A stretch of 64,000 nucleotides of DNA, taken from NCBI RefSeq assembly GCF_018326425.1, contig NZ_AP024601.1, forward strand, positions 2,592,001-2,656,000. The letters run 5' to 3'. Origin of the DNA: Polycladomyces abyssicola. GTDB lineage: Bacteria; Bacillota; Bacilli; Thermoactinomycetales; JIR-001. Below are positions 54,088 to 64,000 of this stretch, one piece after another. Every line of letters begins with the position of its first letter. The stretch's first letter is position 1. Position numbers and translations under genes: made by a program. The notes under the pieces were generated by a model that ran no database searches, was not told where the DNA came from, and saw only the letters and a list, made by a program, of their open reading frames with translations.

Positions 54088-54125
54088 ATTGTACCGGCAA
54101 ATTAACGTTTACGTCAACGTTAATT
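54088..54125 (-). promoter_or_regulatory. MerR-type promoter with 10-bp dyad
   Basis: The minus-strand -35 TTGACG (54117-54112) and -10 TACAAT (54093-54088) are 18 nt apart, wider than optimal. A perfect dyad AATTAACGTT-N6-AACGTTAATT (54100-54125) covers the spacer and -35. This is the arrangement by which MerR proteins untwist and activate promoters. Confidence 0.8.
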
Positions 54126-54172
54126 TTCTCTTTTGAGCATAAGAAAAACCAAGCGGGTAAACTCCTGCTTGG

Positions 54173-54502
54173 TCATGTATGCGCTCGACTGGCCAAAAAG
54201 CTGCCTTCAATTTGCAAAAACAAAACATTCAGATCACATATACGGCTGGAAATGTCGTTCATTTTCTCCATTGTCTCATAAAATGCCTCGTCCCCGTCCG
54301 TCTGTTTCAATCGTTCATAACAATCCATATAAGCTTGTTCCAGCAGCTTGATTTGCGGGGGAATCTGAGCACATACCCGTTGGCAAACCATTTCGAACTC
54401 ATCTTGTTGCTCCAGGGTCAGCTGATCATATTCCACGTGCAAGACCGGGCGTTCAATCTGAAGACGCTCATCGTAAATCAGTTCATACCATCGATCGCTC
54501 AT
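54173..54502 (-). CDS. Conserved-type hypothetical protein, acidic helical
   Basis: 109 aa, with AGGAG 9 nt before ATG. Predominantly helical and acidic (QLTLEQQDEFEMVCQRVCAQIPPQIKLLEQAYMDCYERL), with no transmembrane segment. The family is not recognised. Between the TPR gene and the merR promoter, possibly cotranscribed with neither because a terminator lies upstream. Confidence 0.7.
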   Translation of the reverse strand: MSDRWYELIYDERLQIERPVLHVEYDQLTLEQQDEFEMVCQRVCAQIPPQIKLLEQAYMDCYERLKQTDGDEAFYETMEKMNDISSRICDLNVLFLQIEGSFLASRAHT

Positions 54503-54530
54503 CCGTTCACACTCCTTCTCTCCATGATAA

Positions 54531-54563
54531 AAAGAAAGCCTCCGTTTGACAATAACCGGAGGC
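54531..54563 (-). terminator. Terminator of the TPR gene
   Basis: GCCTCCG (54538-54544) pairs with CGGAGGC (54557-54563). The minus strand continues TTTCTTTTTATC. Confidence 0.82.
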
Positions 54564-54598
54564 CTACTATGAAACTGACTGTCCCTTCAGTCGGGACG

Positions 54599-55522
54599 TC
54601 AGGTCTTCAATGAATACTTCCTCTTCAGTTCCGCCAGTTTTCCTTCCACCAAGTGCACATATTCGGGAAGGACGAAGTTGACAGCTTGTTGCAACCGGTC
54701 GACTGCTTCCCGGACACGTCCCGCTTCGACCAGCGCCTGCGCATAATCCAATACTGCAAAAGGCGTGGAGTATTCCGCCCGCCAATACTGATCACACAAC
54801 ATGATGACTTCGTCCCGACACCCGTGTTTGCTCAATAGGGTGACTACCGTCATCAGCGCTACCTCTTCATCAAACGACGGGGGTGTCTGTTCCTCCCGCT
54901 GGAACCGGAACCATTCCAATGCATTGTTGAAGAAATGAACGGCTGTCGAGGTGTCACCCTCTTCCAAATGGAGACGACCGGCGATTAGTTTCGGCCACCA
55001 AGCCCCTTCTTTCTCCACTAAAGGCTTCAGTTCGTTCATCGCCTTACTCTTGCCGCCTTCTTCGATCATCAGATCGACCCACCACAATAGCGCCGTCTCC
55101 TGATTGGGTTCCAGCTCCAGTCCCCGACGCAACCAATCGATCACACGTTCCCGGTCTCCCCGTTTGTCATAAATACGAGCCATATAGGTGTGTGCCAGTC
55201 CGCGTTCCGGGTACTTCTCCATGCATTCACGCAATAAGGTTTCCGCTTCTTCATCTTTCCCCTTGCGCAAAAGGATCAATGATTTCAACAGAAGAACACC
55301 TTCAGCCCGGTTGTACAACTCCAACAATCGGTCGGCGCCGCGGTCGGCTTCTTCTACAAAACCGTCCCGAAAAATCTGCACCACAAACGTGTACAATTCC
55401 TCCGGATGATCCCATTCCGCCTTCAAATGTTGGGGGATCACCTCTTTACGGAATTCCTCCCGATCCATCCACACTGGGTGTCCGACTCCGTCGAACAGTG
55501 GAATCATCTGTTTTTCTCCCAC
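54599..55522 (-). CDS. Tetratricopeptide-repeat protein
   Basis: 307 aa from a GTG following GGAGGG; an ATG five codons later (55507) with GGGAG 8 nt upstream is an equal alternative. Several TPR-like helical pairs: PERGLAHTYMARIYDKRGDRERVIDWLRRGLELEP (residues 130-165 approx.) is a full repeat, and ALDYAQALVEAGRVREAVDRLQQAV another. Cytosolic, with no enzymatic domain. Likely a protein-interaction scaffold; partners unknown. Confidence 0.82.
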   Translation of the reverse strand: MGEKQMIPLFDGVGHPVWMDREEFRKEVIPQHLKAEWDHPEELYTFVVQIFRDGFVEEADRGADRLLELYNRAEGVLLLKSLILLRKGKDEEAETLLRECMEKYPERGLAHTYMARIYDKRGDRERVIDWLRRGLELEPNQETALLWWVDLMIEEGGKSKAMNELKPLVEKEGAWWPKLIAGRLHLEEGDTSTAVHFFNNALEWFRFQREEQTPPSFDEEVALMTVVTLLSKHGCRDEVIMLCDQYWRAEYSTPFAVLDYAQALVEAGRVREAVDRLQQAVNFVLPEYVHLVEGKLAELKRKYSLKT

Positions 55523-55637
55523 GCTTCGCCCTCCATTCAATTGTCAAAGTTCAGGTTGCTCATGATTCCACCTACGACCAACATTTTTTGAAATAAAAGA
55601 CAAATCATACCATCGAAAGAATCATGTTTTTCTATCA

Positions 55638-56720
55638 TTATAACAAATGTTTCTCATCTGCAAACAACGGGATGCAATCCGCTTCCACCAACAGAGCGAC
55701 CCGTCCGTTTTCCGTTCGTTCCAATGGACGTCGACTGGAGACAGACACTTTGACACCATTGTCCAATTGAATGTAATGCTGATATTCCTTTCCCGTGTCT
55801 GTAGAATACACCCATTTTCCTTCCAATCGCAGCGTTCGCTCACCAATAGGCTGCGACCAACCTGCCGCCTGAAGGTCACAGGGGTAGATTACACCGCTGA
55901 CAGCCGCTCCTTCCGAAAAAGAACAGGGAAACACGGCAACGGGGAAAGAGCCGACATCGGTTTCCCACACCCTTTTTCGCCAAACTCCTCGGATGAGAAC
56001 GGCTGATCCCATCCATCTCGCCACTTCCGGTGTAGCCGGTTTGTCTACCAACTGTCTGGCAGTTCCTTCTTGCAGGATACGACCTTGATGCAGGATAGCG
56101 ATTCGATCTGCCAATCGAACCGCTTCCTCCCGTTCCTGTGTGGAGAAGATCACCGTCATTCCCAGCTTTTGCAACAATTCTTTCAGCAGGATCAGCAGAT
56201 CTTGCCGCACCCATGGTTCCATATCGCTCAATGGTTCGTCCAGCAACAACAGATCGGGTTGCAATACCAATGCTCGTGCAAGTGAAACGCGACGTTGCTG
56301 ATCAGTTGAAAGCTCCGACGGCATTCGATTCGACATATCCGCCATCCCGACCCACGCCAATGCGTTGTGCACCATTTTTTTTCGTTCATCCGGAGGCAAC
56401 TTCCGAAAACGCAACCCATAATCCACGTTTTCCCCCACTGTCATATGGGGAAACAACCATGGTTTCCGAAACACCATCACGACATTGCGCCGATGGGCGG
56501 ACTGTGTCGTGATATCCATGCCGTTTAACCAGAGGCGACCTCGCTGATTCGGATGCAGGCCGGCAATGGTTTTGAGCAGGATGGTTTTTCCTGCGCCATC
56601 CGGACCGAACAAGGCGAGAATTTCCCCTTGATGCACCGATAGCTGAATGTCCTTCAGCACAGTTTTCCTGTTTTGTGATGCGGTCCACTTTTCCAACTTC
56701 AATATTTCTTTCAACCGCAT
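55638..56720 (-). CDS. ABC transporter ATPase with non-canonical motifs
   Basis: 360 aa. Nucleotide-binding domain: Walker A GPDGAGKT (residues 39-46), Walker B LLLLDEP with the catalytic Glu162. Three functional motifs deviate: the Q-loop Gln is Arg85 (VFRKPWLFPHMTV), the signature LSGGQ is LSTDQ (137-141), and the switch His is Gln195 (STQEREEA). The C-terminal ~130 residues resemble a TOBE/MOP-like regulatory region, as in anion, iron or molybdate importers. It overlaps the single permease gene by 10 nt. No substrate-binding protein is in the window. Confidence 0.85.
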   Translation of the reverse strand: MRLKEILKLEKWTASQNRKTVLKDIQLSVHQGEILALFGPDGAGKTILLKTIAGLHPNQRGRLWLNGMDITTQSAHRRNVVMVFRKPWLFPHMTVGENVDYGLRFRKLPPDERKKMVHNALAWVGMADMSNRMPSELSTDQQRRVSLARALVLQPDLLLLDEPLSDMEPWVRQDLLILLKELLQKLGMTVIFSTQEREEAVRLADRIAILHQGRILQEGTARQLVDKPATPEVARWMGSAVLIRGVWRKRVWETDVGSFPVAVFPCSFSEGAAVSGVIYPCDLQAAGWSQPIGERTLRLEGKWVYSTDTGKEYQHYIQLDNGVKVSVSSRRPLERTENGRVALLVEADCIPLFADEKHLL

Positions 56721-57469
56721 CCCTCCCCTTGCGAACGTTTGCCGTTATGTTTTCGTTCCATCCACCACATCCAGATCAGTGCAGCGGTACCGGAAGCAAC
56801 AAACAGAAACAAGCAAACCGTGGCGGTCGTCCGGTTCAATCCGCCGTGAATCAGTGCGGATATGACAGGGAGACGACCACCTTCCAACCACCAGATCAAA
56901 AGGGATTGGCCGACTGCGGTGAAAAAAACCAGCAAAGAGACCAGTTCGATCTTGGGACGCAACAGGGGCAAGGTGATCGTCCAAAACACCTGGACCGGAG
57001 AAGCCCCCAGGGTACTGGCCTGCTCCACCATGTCTTTCCCGATTGATTGATAAGCATAGTTCAGCATGAGGATGGAAGTGGGGAGGGTAGGGATCAACAC
57101 CATCAGTACCAAACCCACTAGCCCTTTGTCCGTCCCCATCATGGTAAAAGTAAAAGTCAAAAGTACGATGACAAATAGGAAGTAGCCCGGTAGAACCGGT
57201 TTTCCCTTCCATTCCACGTGAGACAACATCTTTGCCACAGGTAATGCCACCGCCAGGTTGAGAAGCGTCACAACCAAGCCTACCGCCACCGACCCAAACC
57301 ATACACCCATCCACTTGGGAGCTGTCTCGATCAAAACGGGCCACCCATCCGGGGAAAAAATGAATCTTACTCCCCAGGCAAGCACCCCAACAATCGGTAA
57401 GAGCAACAAGATAGCCGTACCTGTCAAGCTTTTTCTCATGCTCGGATCCCCCCATTGGTGATCCGGCAT
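56711..57469 (-). CDS. ABC transporter permease
   Basis: 252 aa, six transmembrane segments of the MetI-like fold. The cytosolic coupling motif is EQASTLGASPVQVFWTITLPLLRPKI (about residues 150-175). It belongs to importers of the spermidine/anion/iron type. The ATG at 57469 has AAAGG 11 nt upstream; an ATG ten codons in (57439) follows GGGGGG and is possible. No second permease and no binding protein adjoin, so the transporter is either homodimeric or incomplete. Confidence 0.85.
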   Translation of the reverse strand: MPDHQWGDPSMRKSLTGTAILLLLPIVGVLAWGVRFIFSPDGWPVLIETAPKWMGVWFGSVAVGLVVTLLNLAVALPVAKMLSHVEWKGKPVLPGYFLFVIVLLTFTFTMMGTDKGLVGLVLMVLIPTLPTSILMLNYAYQSIGKDMVEQASTLGASPVQVFWTITLPLLRPKIELVSLLVFFTAVGQSLLIWWLEGGRLPVISALIHGGLNRTTATVCLFLFVASGTAALIWMWWMERKHNGKRSQGEGCG

Positions 57470-57597
57470 CCGTTCTTCATCCTTTTCGCTCCATCATGAT
57501 CCGCTCCGATTATCATCGGTACCCAAACCATCCCCCCTGGAAGCAGGACACCTCTTTCTTGCGACCATTTTCACCTTGCTCCCTCTTTTTTCTGTCT

Positions 57598-58965
57598 CTA
57601 TCCGATCAACGGCCGTTCTTCCGGATATCGGAATGGGCGCTGTTCATTCCGTTTGGCGATGGCATACGCGATGGTAACCGGTCCAAGACGTCCAGCGAAC
57701 ATCGTCAACGTGATCAGCAACTTGCCCGCCACCGTCAAGTGCGGCGTCAACCCCATTGTCAAACCGACCGTACCGAAGGCAGATACGGTTTCAAACATTG
57801 CCGGCAGGATGTCACGTCCCAAATAATGACTTTCCGTGATGGTCAAAATCATGGTTACCGTAATCACCAACGTCAACGCGGCCACGGTGACGGTCAACGC
57901 CTTGTACACCTGTGTGCTGGGGATGCGACGGCGGAACGACTCCACATCATCATGTCCGCGTACCATGGTCCACACGGACAACAAGATGGCAGCCAACGTC
58001 GTCGTTTTAATGCCGCCACCCGTCGAACTGGGGGAAGCCCCGATGAACATCAAAATCACGATCAGAAATTGCGTCGTCGGATACAAACCTGCAATGTCCA
58101 CTGTATTGAAACCGGCCGTCCGCGGTGCGACCGATTGGAAGTAAGCAGCCAAGACTTTGCCGCCGATAGACAGCGGACCCAGTGTTTTGGGGTTCATCCA
58201 TTCCACCAGCACGATCAGCAGCGTGCCAGCTACAATCAAGATCGCCGATACGGACAGCACCAATTTGGTATGTAGACTCAACCGTTTGGTTCGATAGTAC
58301 TGAATTACCTCTACGATGACGATGAAACCGATCCCGCCGAGAATGATCAAGCTGGAAATGGTCAAGCTGACAATCGGTGATTCAACAAAATGCGTCAAAC
58401 CGGAAAATTTCCCGTACACATCTCCGAACAAGTCGAAGCCCGCATTGTTGAAAGCGGAAACCGCGTGAAAAAAGGAATAGTACATACCCTTTTCCCACCC
58501 GAATTGCGGTACCCATTGAAAGGCCAGTGCGACCATTCCCAGCCCTTCGATCGTGAAAGTGATGAAAACGACATACAAAACCAATTTGACGACGCCCGCC
58601 ATTTTCAACTGATTAAATGCTTCCTGCAAAACAAGTCGTTCTTTTACTCCGATTTTCTTTCCCAGCAAGACCGCCAACAAAGTGGCGAACGTCATGAATC
58701 CCAATCCGCCTACCTGGATCAGGGTGATGATAACCAATTCTCCAAAAGTGCTGAAGGTCGTCGCCGTATCTCGAACAACCAGCCCCGTCACACAAACGGC
58801 GGAGGTAGACGTAAAAAGCGCATCGACAAATGGAAGCGGCTGACCGTTTTCCGTTGAGATGGGTAAAGTAAGCAACAAGGCCCCGATCAGGATGGTAACA
58901 GCGAACCCGATCACCAAAATTTGAGAGGGTGTCAGTTTTTTCTTACCAATAATGGTAGCCATCAT
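57598..58965 (-). CDS. KtrB/TrkH-family potassium transporter
   Basis: 455 aa, the KtrB/KtrD size. Four pore-loop repeats are recognisable: TSTSAVCVTGLVV, HAVSAFNNAGFDLF, QSVAPRTAGFNTV and ETVSAFGTVGLTMG, each with the filter glycine. It takes up K+ with Na+ coupling. The regulatory KtrA/KtrC RCK subunit is not in the window. AAAGGGATT precedes two tandem ATG codons. Confidence 0.93.
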   Translation of the reverse strand: MMATIIGKKKLTPSQILVIGFAVTILIGALLLTLPISTENGQPLPFVDALFTSTSAVCVTGLVVRDTATTFSTFGELVIITLIQVGGLGFMTFATLLAVLLGKKIGVKERLVLQEAFNQLKMAGVVKLVLYVVFITFTIEGLGMVALAFQWVPQFGWEKGMYYSFFHAVSAFNNAGFDLFGDVYGKFSGLTHFVESPIVSLTISSLIILGGIGFIVIVEVIQYYRTKRLSLHTKLVLSVSAILIVAGTLLIVLVEWMNPKTLGPLSIGGKVLAAYFQSVAPRTAGFNTVDIAGLYPTTQFLIVILMFIGASPSSTGGGIKTTTLAAILLSVWTMVRGHDDVESFRRRIPSTQVYKALTVTVAALTLVITVTMILTITESHYLGRDILPAMFETVSAFGTVGLTMGLTPHLTVAGKLLITLTMFAGRLGPVTIAYAIAKRNEQRPFRYPEERPLIG

Positions 58966-59011
58966 AATCCCTTTCTTTTCACCCTTGACATCTGTGATAT
59001 ACTAACTTTAA

Positions 59012-60250
<1,239 letters not shown>

Positions 60251-60275
60251 CACCTCAAATAAGATCAAAAACATA

Positions 60276-60296
60276 CCCGGACCGCAATGGTCCGGG
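60276..60296. terminator. Bidirectional terminator between mnmA and protease gene
   Basis: CCCGGACC (60276-60283) pairs with GGTCCGGG (60289-60296) around GCAAT. The plus strand continues ATATTTGATTTTT. Confidence 0.82.
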
Positions 60297-60307
60297 ATAT
60301 TTGATTT

Positions 60308-62443
60308 TTAGGGATGATCCACCCGATAGTGGTATGGGATGCGAATCTTTTTGCCGTTTTTGGCCAACAACGTGATGTATCCTGTATAATCCAGCCCCAA
60401 CGTTTTTCCTTTTCCGGAAACGGTCACATCGAACGTGCCCTCAGCGCCCGGTTTGACGGTGATATAGGTAGCGCTTGTTTTGACATTTCCTTTGTTGTCA
60501 ACAATGATGTAATACATCTGTTTGGTGTTTGTGGTGTTTTTGACCGTTACCTGCATGGTTTTGCTGCTGTTTTGTCCGTTGGGCGGCACGATTTTGAAAC
60601 TCAGGCTCGCTGGATTGGCCAAAGCGACCGGCTTATTGGCCGCGGCCACGTCGATGATTCCACCGCCCACTTCCAACGGGTTGGCCGCACTCTTCGGATC
60701 CCTTCCGGTACCGATCAACGCCGCTTTGATGTCCTGCGGTGTCCAATCAGGGTGTGCCTGGTGTAACAAGGCCGCCGCTCCGGCGACATGAGGTGCCGAC
60801 ATCGAGGTACCATTGTATGACGCCAAGCCGCCTCCCACCACGCTGGAGTACACATTTACCCCGACTGCGGCCACATCCGGCTTCAGCGTGTAGTTTACCG
60901 TCGGTCCCCTGGAGGAGAAGTTAGCGATATAGCTGTCATTGGTCGTGAGGAATTCCCGCTCGGGGAGGGGTTCCAACACGGCGGACGCCGATTGTCCCTT
61001 CAAAATCCAATCCCCGTCATTCAGCGACACCATCACCATCGGAATCGTGACGCTTTCTTCCACCAACATGGCAGTGGGATCACCATCACTGTTGTTGATC
61101 AAAATCACGCCGACAGCTCCCTTATCCTGAGCCGCTGTAGCTTTTTGCGTGAACGTGCATCCACCGCGCTTGATCACGGCGATTTTGCCGGTCAAATCGG
61201 CTGTGATTCCCTGACAGGCCGTACCGTTATCATCGGTGACGACGGCCAGCGGCGCTGCCACTCGCGTCTGGATTTGTCCGCCAGGTGCGGAGGAACCGGC
61301 CGGCAGAGTTTTTTCCACTCCGTCCACCGTCACTTTGATCGGTAACCCGATGAAGTGCTTGTTGGTCACAGCGGCAACCGTGATCACCTTGTCCGCTGTT
61401 CCGGGAGAACCGATTGTCATCGGTCCGGGTCCCTCGTTCCCTGCGGAGATGACGGTGACCATCCCGGCGTCGACAGCCGCGTTGACCACTTCCGCCAGCA
61501 GGTCAAACCCGGGTTCGGCCGGACCGCCCAAGCTCAGATTGGCCACATCCATTCCGTCCCGTACCGCGTCCTCCACCGCTTTGGCGATATAAATGCTTTC
61601 CGCTTCGCAATCGTTACACGGAAATACATTGTAGTTACCCAGATATGCCTTCGGCGCGACACCGCTCAGAGGCTTCGTCGCAACACCGGACGGATCTTGG
61701 TAATCCGCGATGCCGGCGATCGTACCCGCAACGTGTGTGCCGTGACTGTCGATCGGTTCAGGTGTTTTGGTTGGGTCCGGAGAGTATACCCGCGCGACGA
61801 TCACCTTGTTGCTGGTAAAACGGGTGTCCCCTTTAGGGAAGCCTTCCGGCGTCTTCAAAGCAGGATCGGTCAGAAACGGATGTTTGGCGTCGATCCCGCT
61901 GTCGATGACCGCCACTTTGATCCCTTTCCCGTCATAACCGGATTTCCACATCGGGATGTCGTGAATGATCTCGTGGCTCACATTCATTGCCGGGCGGTAC
62001 TTGATGCTTTTGACCACTCGCTTGACTCCGGGAGCCTGACGCAGGATGCTCGGGTCGGTGCCGTTGGTTTTGACGGCCAATCCGTTTATGGTGATCGCAT
62101 ATTCAGTCACTACCCGTACTTGAGGAGCCTGATTCCGGAGCCAATTTTTCACCGCGTCTCGCTTGCTCTTCAAGTGTTTGGCATAGGACTGAACGGCTTC
62201 GGACTGTATGCTGATCTTATCTCCCGCTACGGGCTTCGTCCTGGCGTATCCCTGGATTCCACCGTTGTACTCCGCGATGGCAGGGTCGCTCAACTCGACA
62301 AAGTAATACCCGTCTTCACCCGACTTGACCACCGTTTGATCGCTAGAAGGATCATACCATGCGGAAGCCGGTACGGAAGCACCGGTAACTGTGAGCAGAA
62401 CGGCCAACAACACTGCGAACAACACTCGAGTTCGGCTGCGCAT
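60308..62443 (-). CDS. Secreted subtilisin-like protease with PA domain (Vpr-like)
   Basis: 711 aa. The signal peptide covers residues 1-29 (VLFAVLLAVLLTVTGASVPASA). An I9-type propeptide spans about 45-155. The S8 catalytic triad sits in VAVIDSGIDAKHP (Asp), DSHGTHVAGTIAG (His) and NGTSMSAPHVAGAAALL (Ser). A protease-associated domain is inserted between His and Ser (KIAVIKRGGCTFTQKATAAQDKGAVGVILIN). A C-terminal beta-sandwich of about 110 residues follows. This domain order is that of Bacillus Vpr. It probably degrades extracellular protein. Confidence 0.94.
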   Translation of the reverse strand: MRSRTRVLFAVLLAVLLTVTGASVPASAWYDPSSDQTVVKSGEDGYYFVELSDPAIAEYNGGIQGYARTKPVAGDKISIQSEAVQSYAKHLKSKRDAVKNWLRNQAPQVRVVTEYAITINGLAVKTNGTDPSILRQAPGVKRVVKSIKYRPAMNVSHEIIHDIPMWKSGYDGKGIKVAVIDSGIDAKHPFLTDPALKTPEGFPKGDTRFTSNKVIVARVYSPDPTKTPEPIDSHGTHVAGTIAGIADYQDPSGVATKPLSGVAPKAYLGNYNVFPCNDCEAESIYIAKAVEDAVRDGMDVANLSLGGPAEPGFDLLAEVVNAAVDAGMVTVISAGNEGPGPMTIGSPGTADKVITVAAVTNKHFIGLPIKVTVDGVEKTLPAGSSAPGGQIQTRVAAPLAVVTDDNGTACQGITADLTGKIAVIKRGGCTFTQKATAAQDKGAVGVILINNSDGDPTAMLVEESVTIPMVMVSLNDGDWILKGQSASAVLEPLPEREFLTTNDSYIANFSSRGPTVNYTLKPDVAAVGVNVYSSVVGGGLASYNGTSMSAPHVAGAAALLHQAHPDWTPQDIKAALIGTGRDPKSAANPLEVGGGIIDVAAANKPVALANPASLSFKIVPPNGQNSSKTMQVTVKNTTNTKQMYYIIVDNKGNVKTSATYITVKPGAEGTFDVTVSGKGKTLGLDYTGYITLLAKNGKKIRIPYHYRVDHP

Positions 62444-62545
62444 CCTGTTCCCCCCAATTTTGATATGATTGGCCTATATATAATACTTCTTTTATTCTGT
62501 AAAATCCTTCTATACTGAAAATACCAGACAAAAAATTTTTTCCTT

Positions 62546-64000
62546 TTACTGTGTCCGGTATAACCCGCGGATGGCATCAATTTGCTTCAACCATGCATCA
62601 GCCGTCTCCTTAGGAATCTTCTTGCCCGATTGTGCCGAAATCGTGTTCTCCAACGCTTCCAGTTGATTCAGCGCGTTGTCGATTTCTTCGGAGAAATAGT
62701 AATCCATCGCATTTTCGGCTGTGGTCACCAGATTGGTTTTCACTTCTTCATCGATGTGCGCCAGTCGGATGTCATCAAACAAATCGTATGTCAGATACGT
62801 GGTGTTGACATGATGAAAGGTATGCGCTTGCCGCTCGGGGTCATAATGCAGGATTTCCCCGATCAGGCGGGGTATGTCTCGTTCGATGGACCAATTCGCA
62901 TCCGTTTCAAATTCAGGATTGTCCAGTTCAAACCCTTCGGTGCGGATCGAATCGAAACCGACATTGGTCCAATAGTTGTTGACGCCATTTTTTTCGATCA
63001 GCCGAAACGTCAGCGTCGCTTGGGGCTTCCCTTTCAGATACGGCGTCAAATCTAGGCTGATCTCCCGCCACTTGAGATCGGTCAGTTCCGTTGCGACATC
63101 CTCTTCCCAAACGACTTGCCCGTCGACCAGCAGCTGCTTCACATGATATCCGGGGGCATTGGGGCCTTCGTCCATCGTCCGAAAAGTGAGTTTGTACGAA
63201 TCCGTCTGACCGGGTACCGAACGGATCGTTTGTGTAGCATCCACATGATCGCCAGGACGGGTGGCTACTGCCGCCGGGACGAAAAAGCTGAGATAACCAT
63301 TCCCATCGGCCGCTTTATGATCCTCCGGTTCGGCCAGATTTTCCTTGGCCAAAGAGTAGGTGACCACTCCATCCATCTTCCCGTCCCGCACTGCGTCCAG
63401 CGCCGTCTGTAACACCTCCCGCACATAAACGGGACTGGGATTGGCCGGCGTACGGGACAATTTGGACGCGTACACCATCCAAATCAGGTCCAATCCGTAT
63501 TTTTGGGTGAGCGCGCTCGCCTGTTCAATTTGCGCCGGTTCGGTTGCCCAGATTTGCGTATTTCGATACGGATCGTCCCGATAAGCCAGAATGACGCCAT
63601 CAATAAATGCACCGCGCGTTTTCAGAAAATCCTCGTTCAACGCCACCGAATACATGACAGGATAAAACTGCAGATCGGGATTGATGCTTTTGGCCGTCTC
63701 TTTCATCTGTTCCATATATGCCGGGGTGTAGAAATCCAGATTGTGATTGAAATCGTCAATTGCCCAACCGATCAAATTGGGATATTGCTTCGACATCTCG
63801 GCAATCGCCCGTGCCCATGCGAGATAATCCGTCACATATGGATACGATTTTCTCGTCCCCGTCGATTCCGTCGGCGGGACCAGATAAACAATGACATGGA
63901 TGCCCGCTTTCTGAGCTGCAGGCATGAATTCATGAACAAAATCATCCCAGTCGGTCCGTTCATGCCACACAAGGTAATAGTAGGTATTGATGTTCAGTTC
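62546..64000 (-). CDS. Secreted glycan-related TIM-barrel protein, 5' end beyond window
   Basis: At least 484 residues; the frame runs open off the right edge, so the start and any signal peptide lie outside. The visible N-terminal part, ELNINTYYYLVWHERTDWDDF...GWAIDDFNHN...DGVILAYRDD...IWMVYASKLS, looks like a (beta/alpha)8 barrel with acidic loop residues, as in glycoside hydrolases. A jelly-roll-like beta domain follows (about residues 235-380: YKLTFRTMDEGPNAPGYHVKQLLVDGQVVWEEDV), then a helical C-terminus. No catalytic pair can be assigned with confidence and no family is named. Confidence 0.6.
   Translation of the reverse strand, partial: ELNINTYYYLVWHERTDWDDFVHEFMPAAQKAGIHVIVYLVPPTESTGTRKSYPYVTDYLAWARAIAEMSKQYPNLIGWAIDDFNHNLDFYTPAYMEQMKETAKSINPDLQFYPVMYSVALNEDFLKTRGAFIDGVILAYRDDPYRNTQIWATEPAQIEQASALTQKYGLDLIWMVYASKLSRTPANPSPVYVREVLQTALDAVRDGKMDGVVTYSLAKENLAEPEDHKAADGNGYLSFFVPAAVATRPGDHVDATQTIRSVPGQTDSYKLTFRTMDEGPNAPGYHVKQLLVDGQVVWEEDVATELTDLKWREISLDLTPYLKGKPQATLTFRLIEKNGVNNYWTNVGFDSIRTEGFELDNPEFETDANWSIERDIPRLIGEILHYDPERQAHTFHHVNTTYLTYDLFDDIRLAHIDEEVKTNLVTTAENAMDYYFSEEIDNALNQLEALENTISAQSGKKIPKETADAWLKQIDAIRGLYRTQ

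Overview
The window looks like a chromosomal stretch of a spore-former-like Bacillota, most plausibly the thermophilic Thermoactinomycetaceae/Bacillales side. It carries a nadBCA operon divergent from a nifS-type desulfurase, lutRABC lactate utilisation genes, a YfhP-type membrane protein, PepV, a ykaA-pit pair, KtrB, MnmA, a Vpr-like subtilase, Shine-Dalgarno (SD) sites of the AGGAGG type and mid-range GC. The family assignment is inference; no rRNA or tRNA is present to fix it.

Layout. 1-5.9 kb: asparagine synthetase, a divergent TetR regulator, and a class-III aminotransferase/sodium-solute symporter operon behind a textbook sigma-54 (GG-N10-GC) promoter. 5.9-10.9 kb: de novo NAD synthesis (nadB-nadC-nadA) facing its iron-sulfur-supplying cysteine desulfurase. 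11-15.7 kb: an AT-rich VOC protein, YfhP, an OlsB-like N-acyltransferase with an LpxL/HtrB-like acyltransferase (a possible aminolipid pathway, unusual in a Gram-positive), and a proline-rich secreted protein.

16.0-37.2 kb: an accessory island. Its outer edges carry a near-perfect 29-bp inverted terminal repeat starting TGTTCATTT, with several further copies of a TTAGCGGACA motif just inside each end. This is the architecture of TGT/ACA-ended, multi-site transposons of the Tn7/Tn5053 kind. Inside lie a nucleotidyltransferase/XRE toxin-antitoxin-like pair, a complete type 1 BREX phage-defence operon (brxA-brxB-brxC-pglX-pglZ-brxL, all minus strand, mostly ATGA-overlapped) with a 20-bp perfect palindrome in its promoter, a class A penicillin-binding protein, a hyaluronan-synthase-like glycosyltransferase, and the decayed C-terminus of a tyrosine recombinase. 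No transposase and no target-site duplication were found, so the element is a strong hypothesis and not proven.

37.4-64 kb: mostly housekeeping and transport genes. They are a DJ-1/PfpI protein, a broken secreted-toxin-like gene, PepV, an inositol-monophosphatase-family protein, an aldo/keto reductase, lutRABC with a 17-bp palindrome between lutR and lutA, an aromatic-acid-exporter-family protein, an EamA transporter, Pit phosphate transport with its DUF47 partner, an APC amino-acid antiporter, a MerR-controlled MFS efflux pump, a TPR protein, a two-gene ABC transporter whose ATPase has non-canonical Q-loop, signature and H-loop residues, KtrB-type potassium uptake, MnmA, a Vpr-like protease and the 3' part of a secreted glycan-related protein that runs off the window end. 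Most transcription units end in clear stem-loop terminators.
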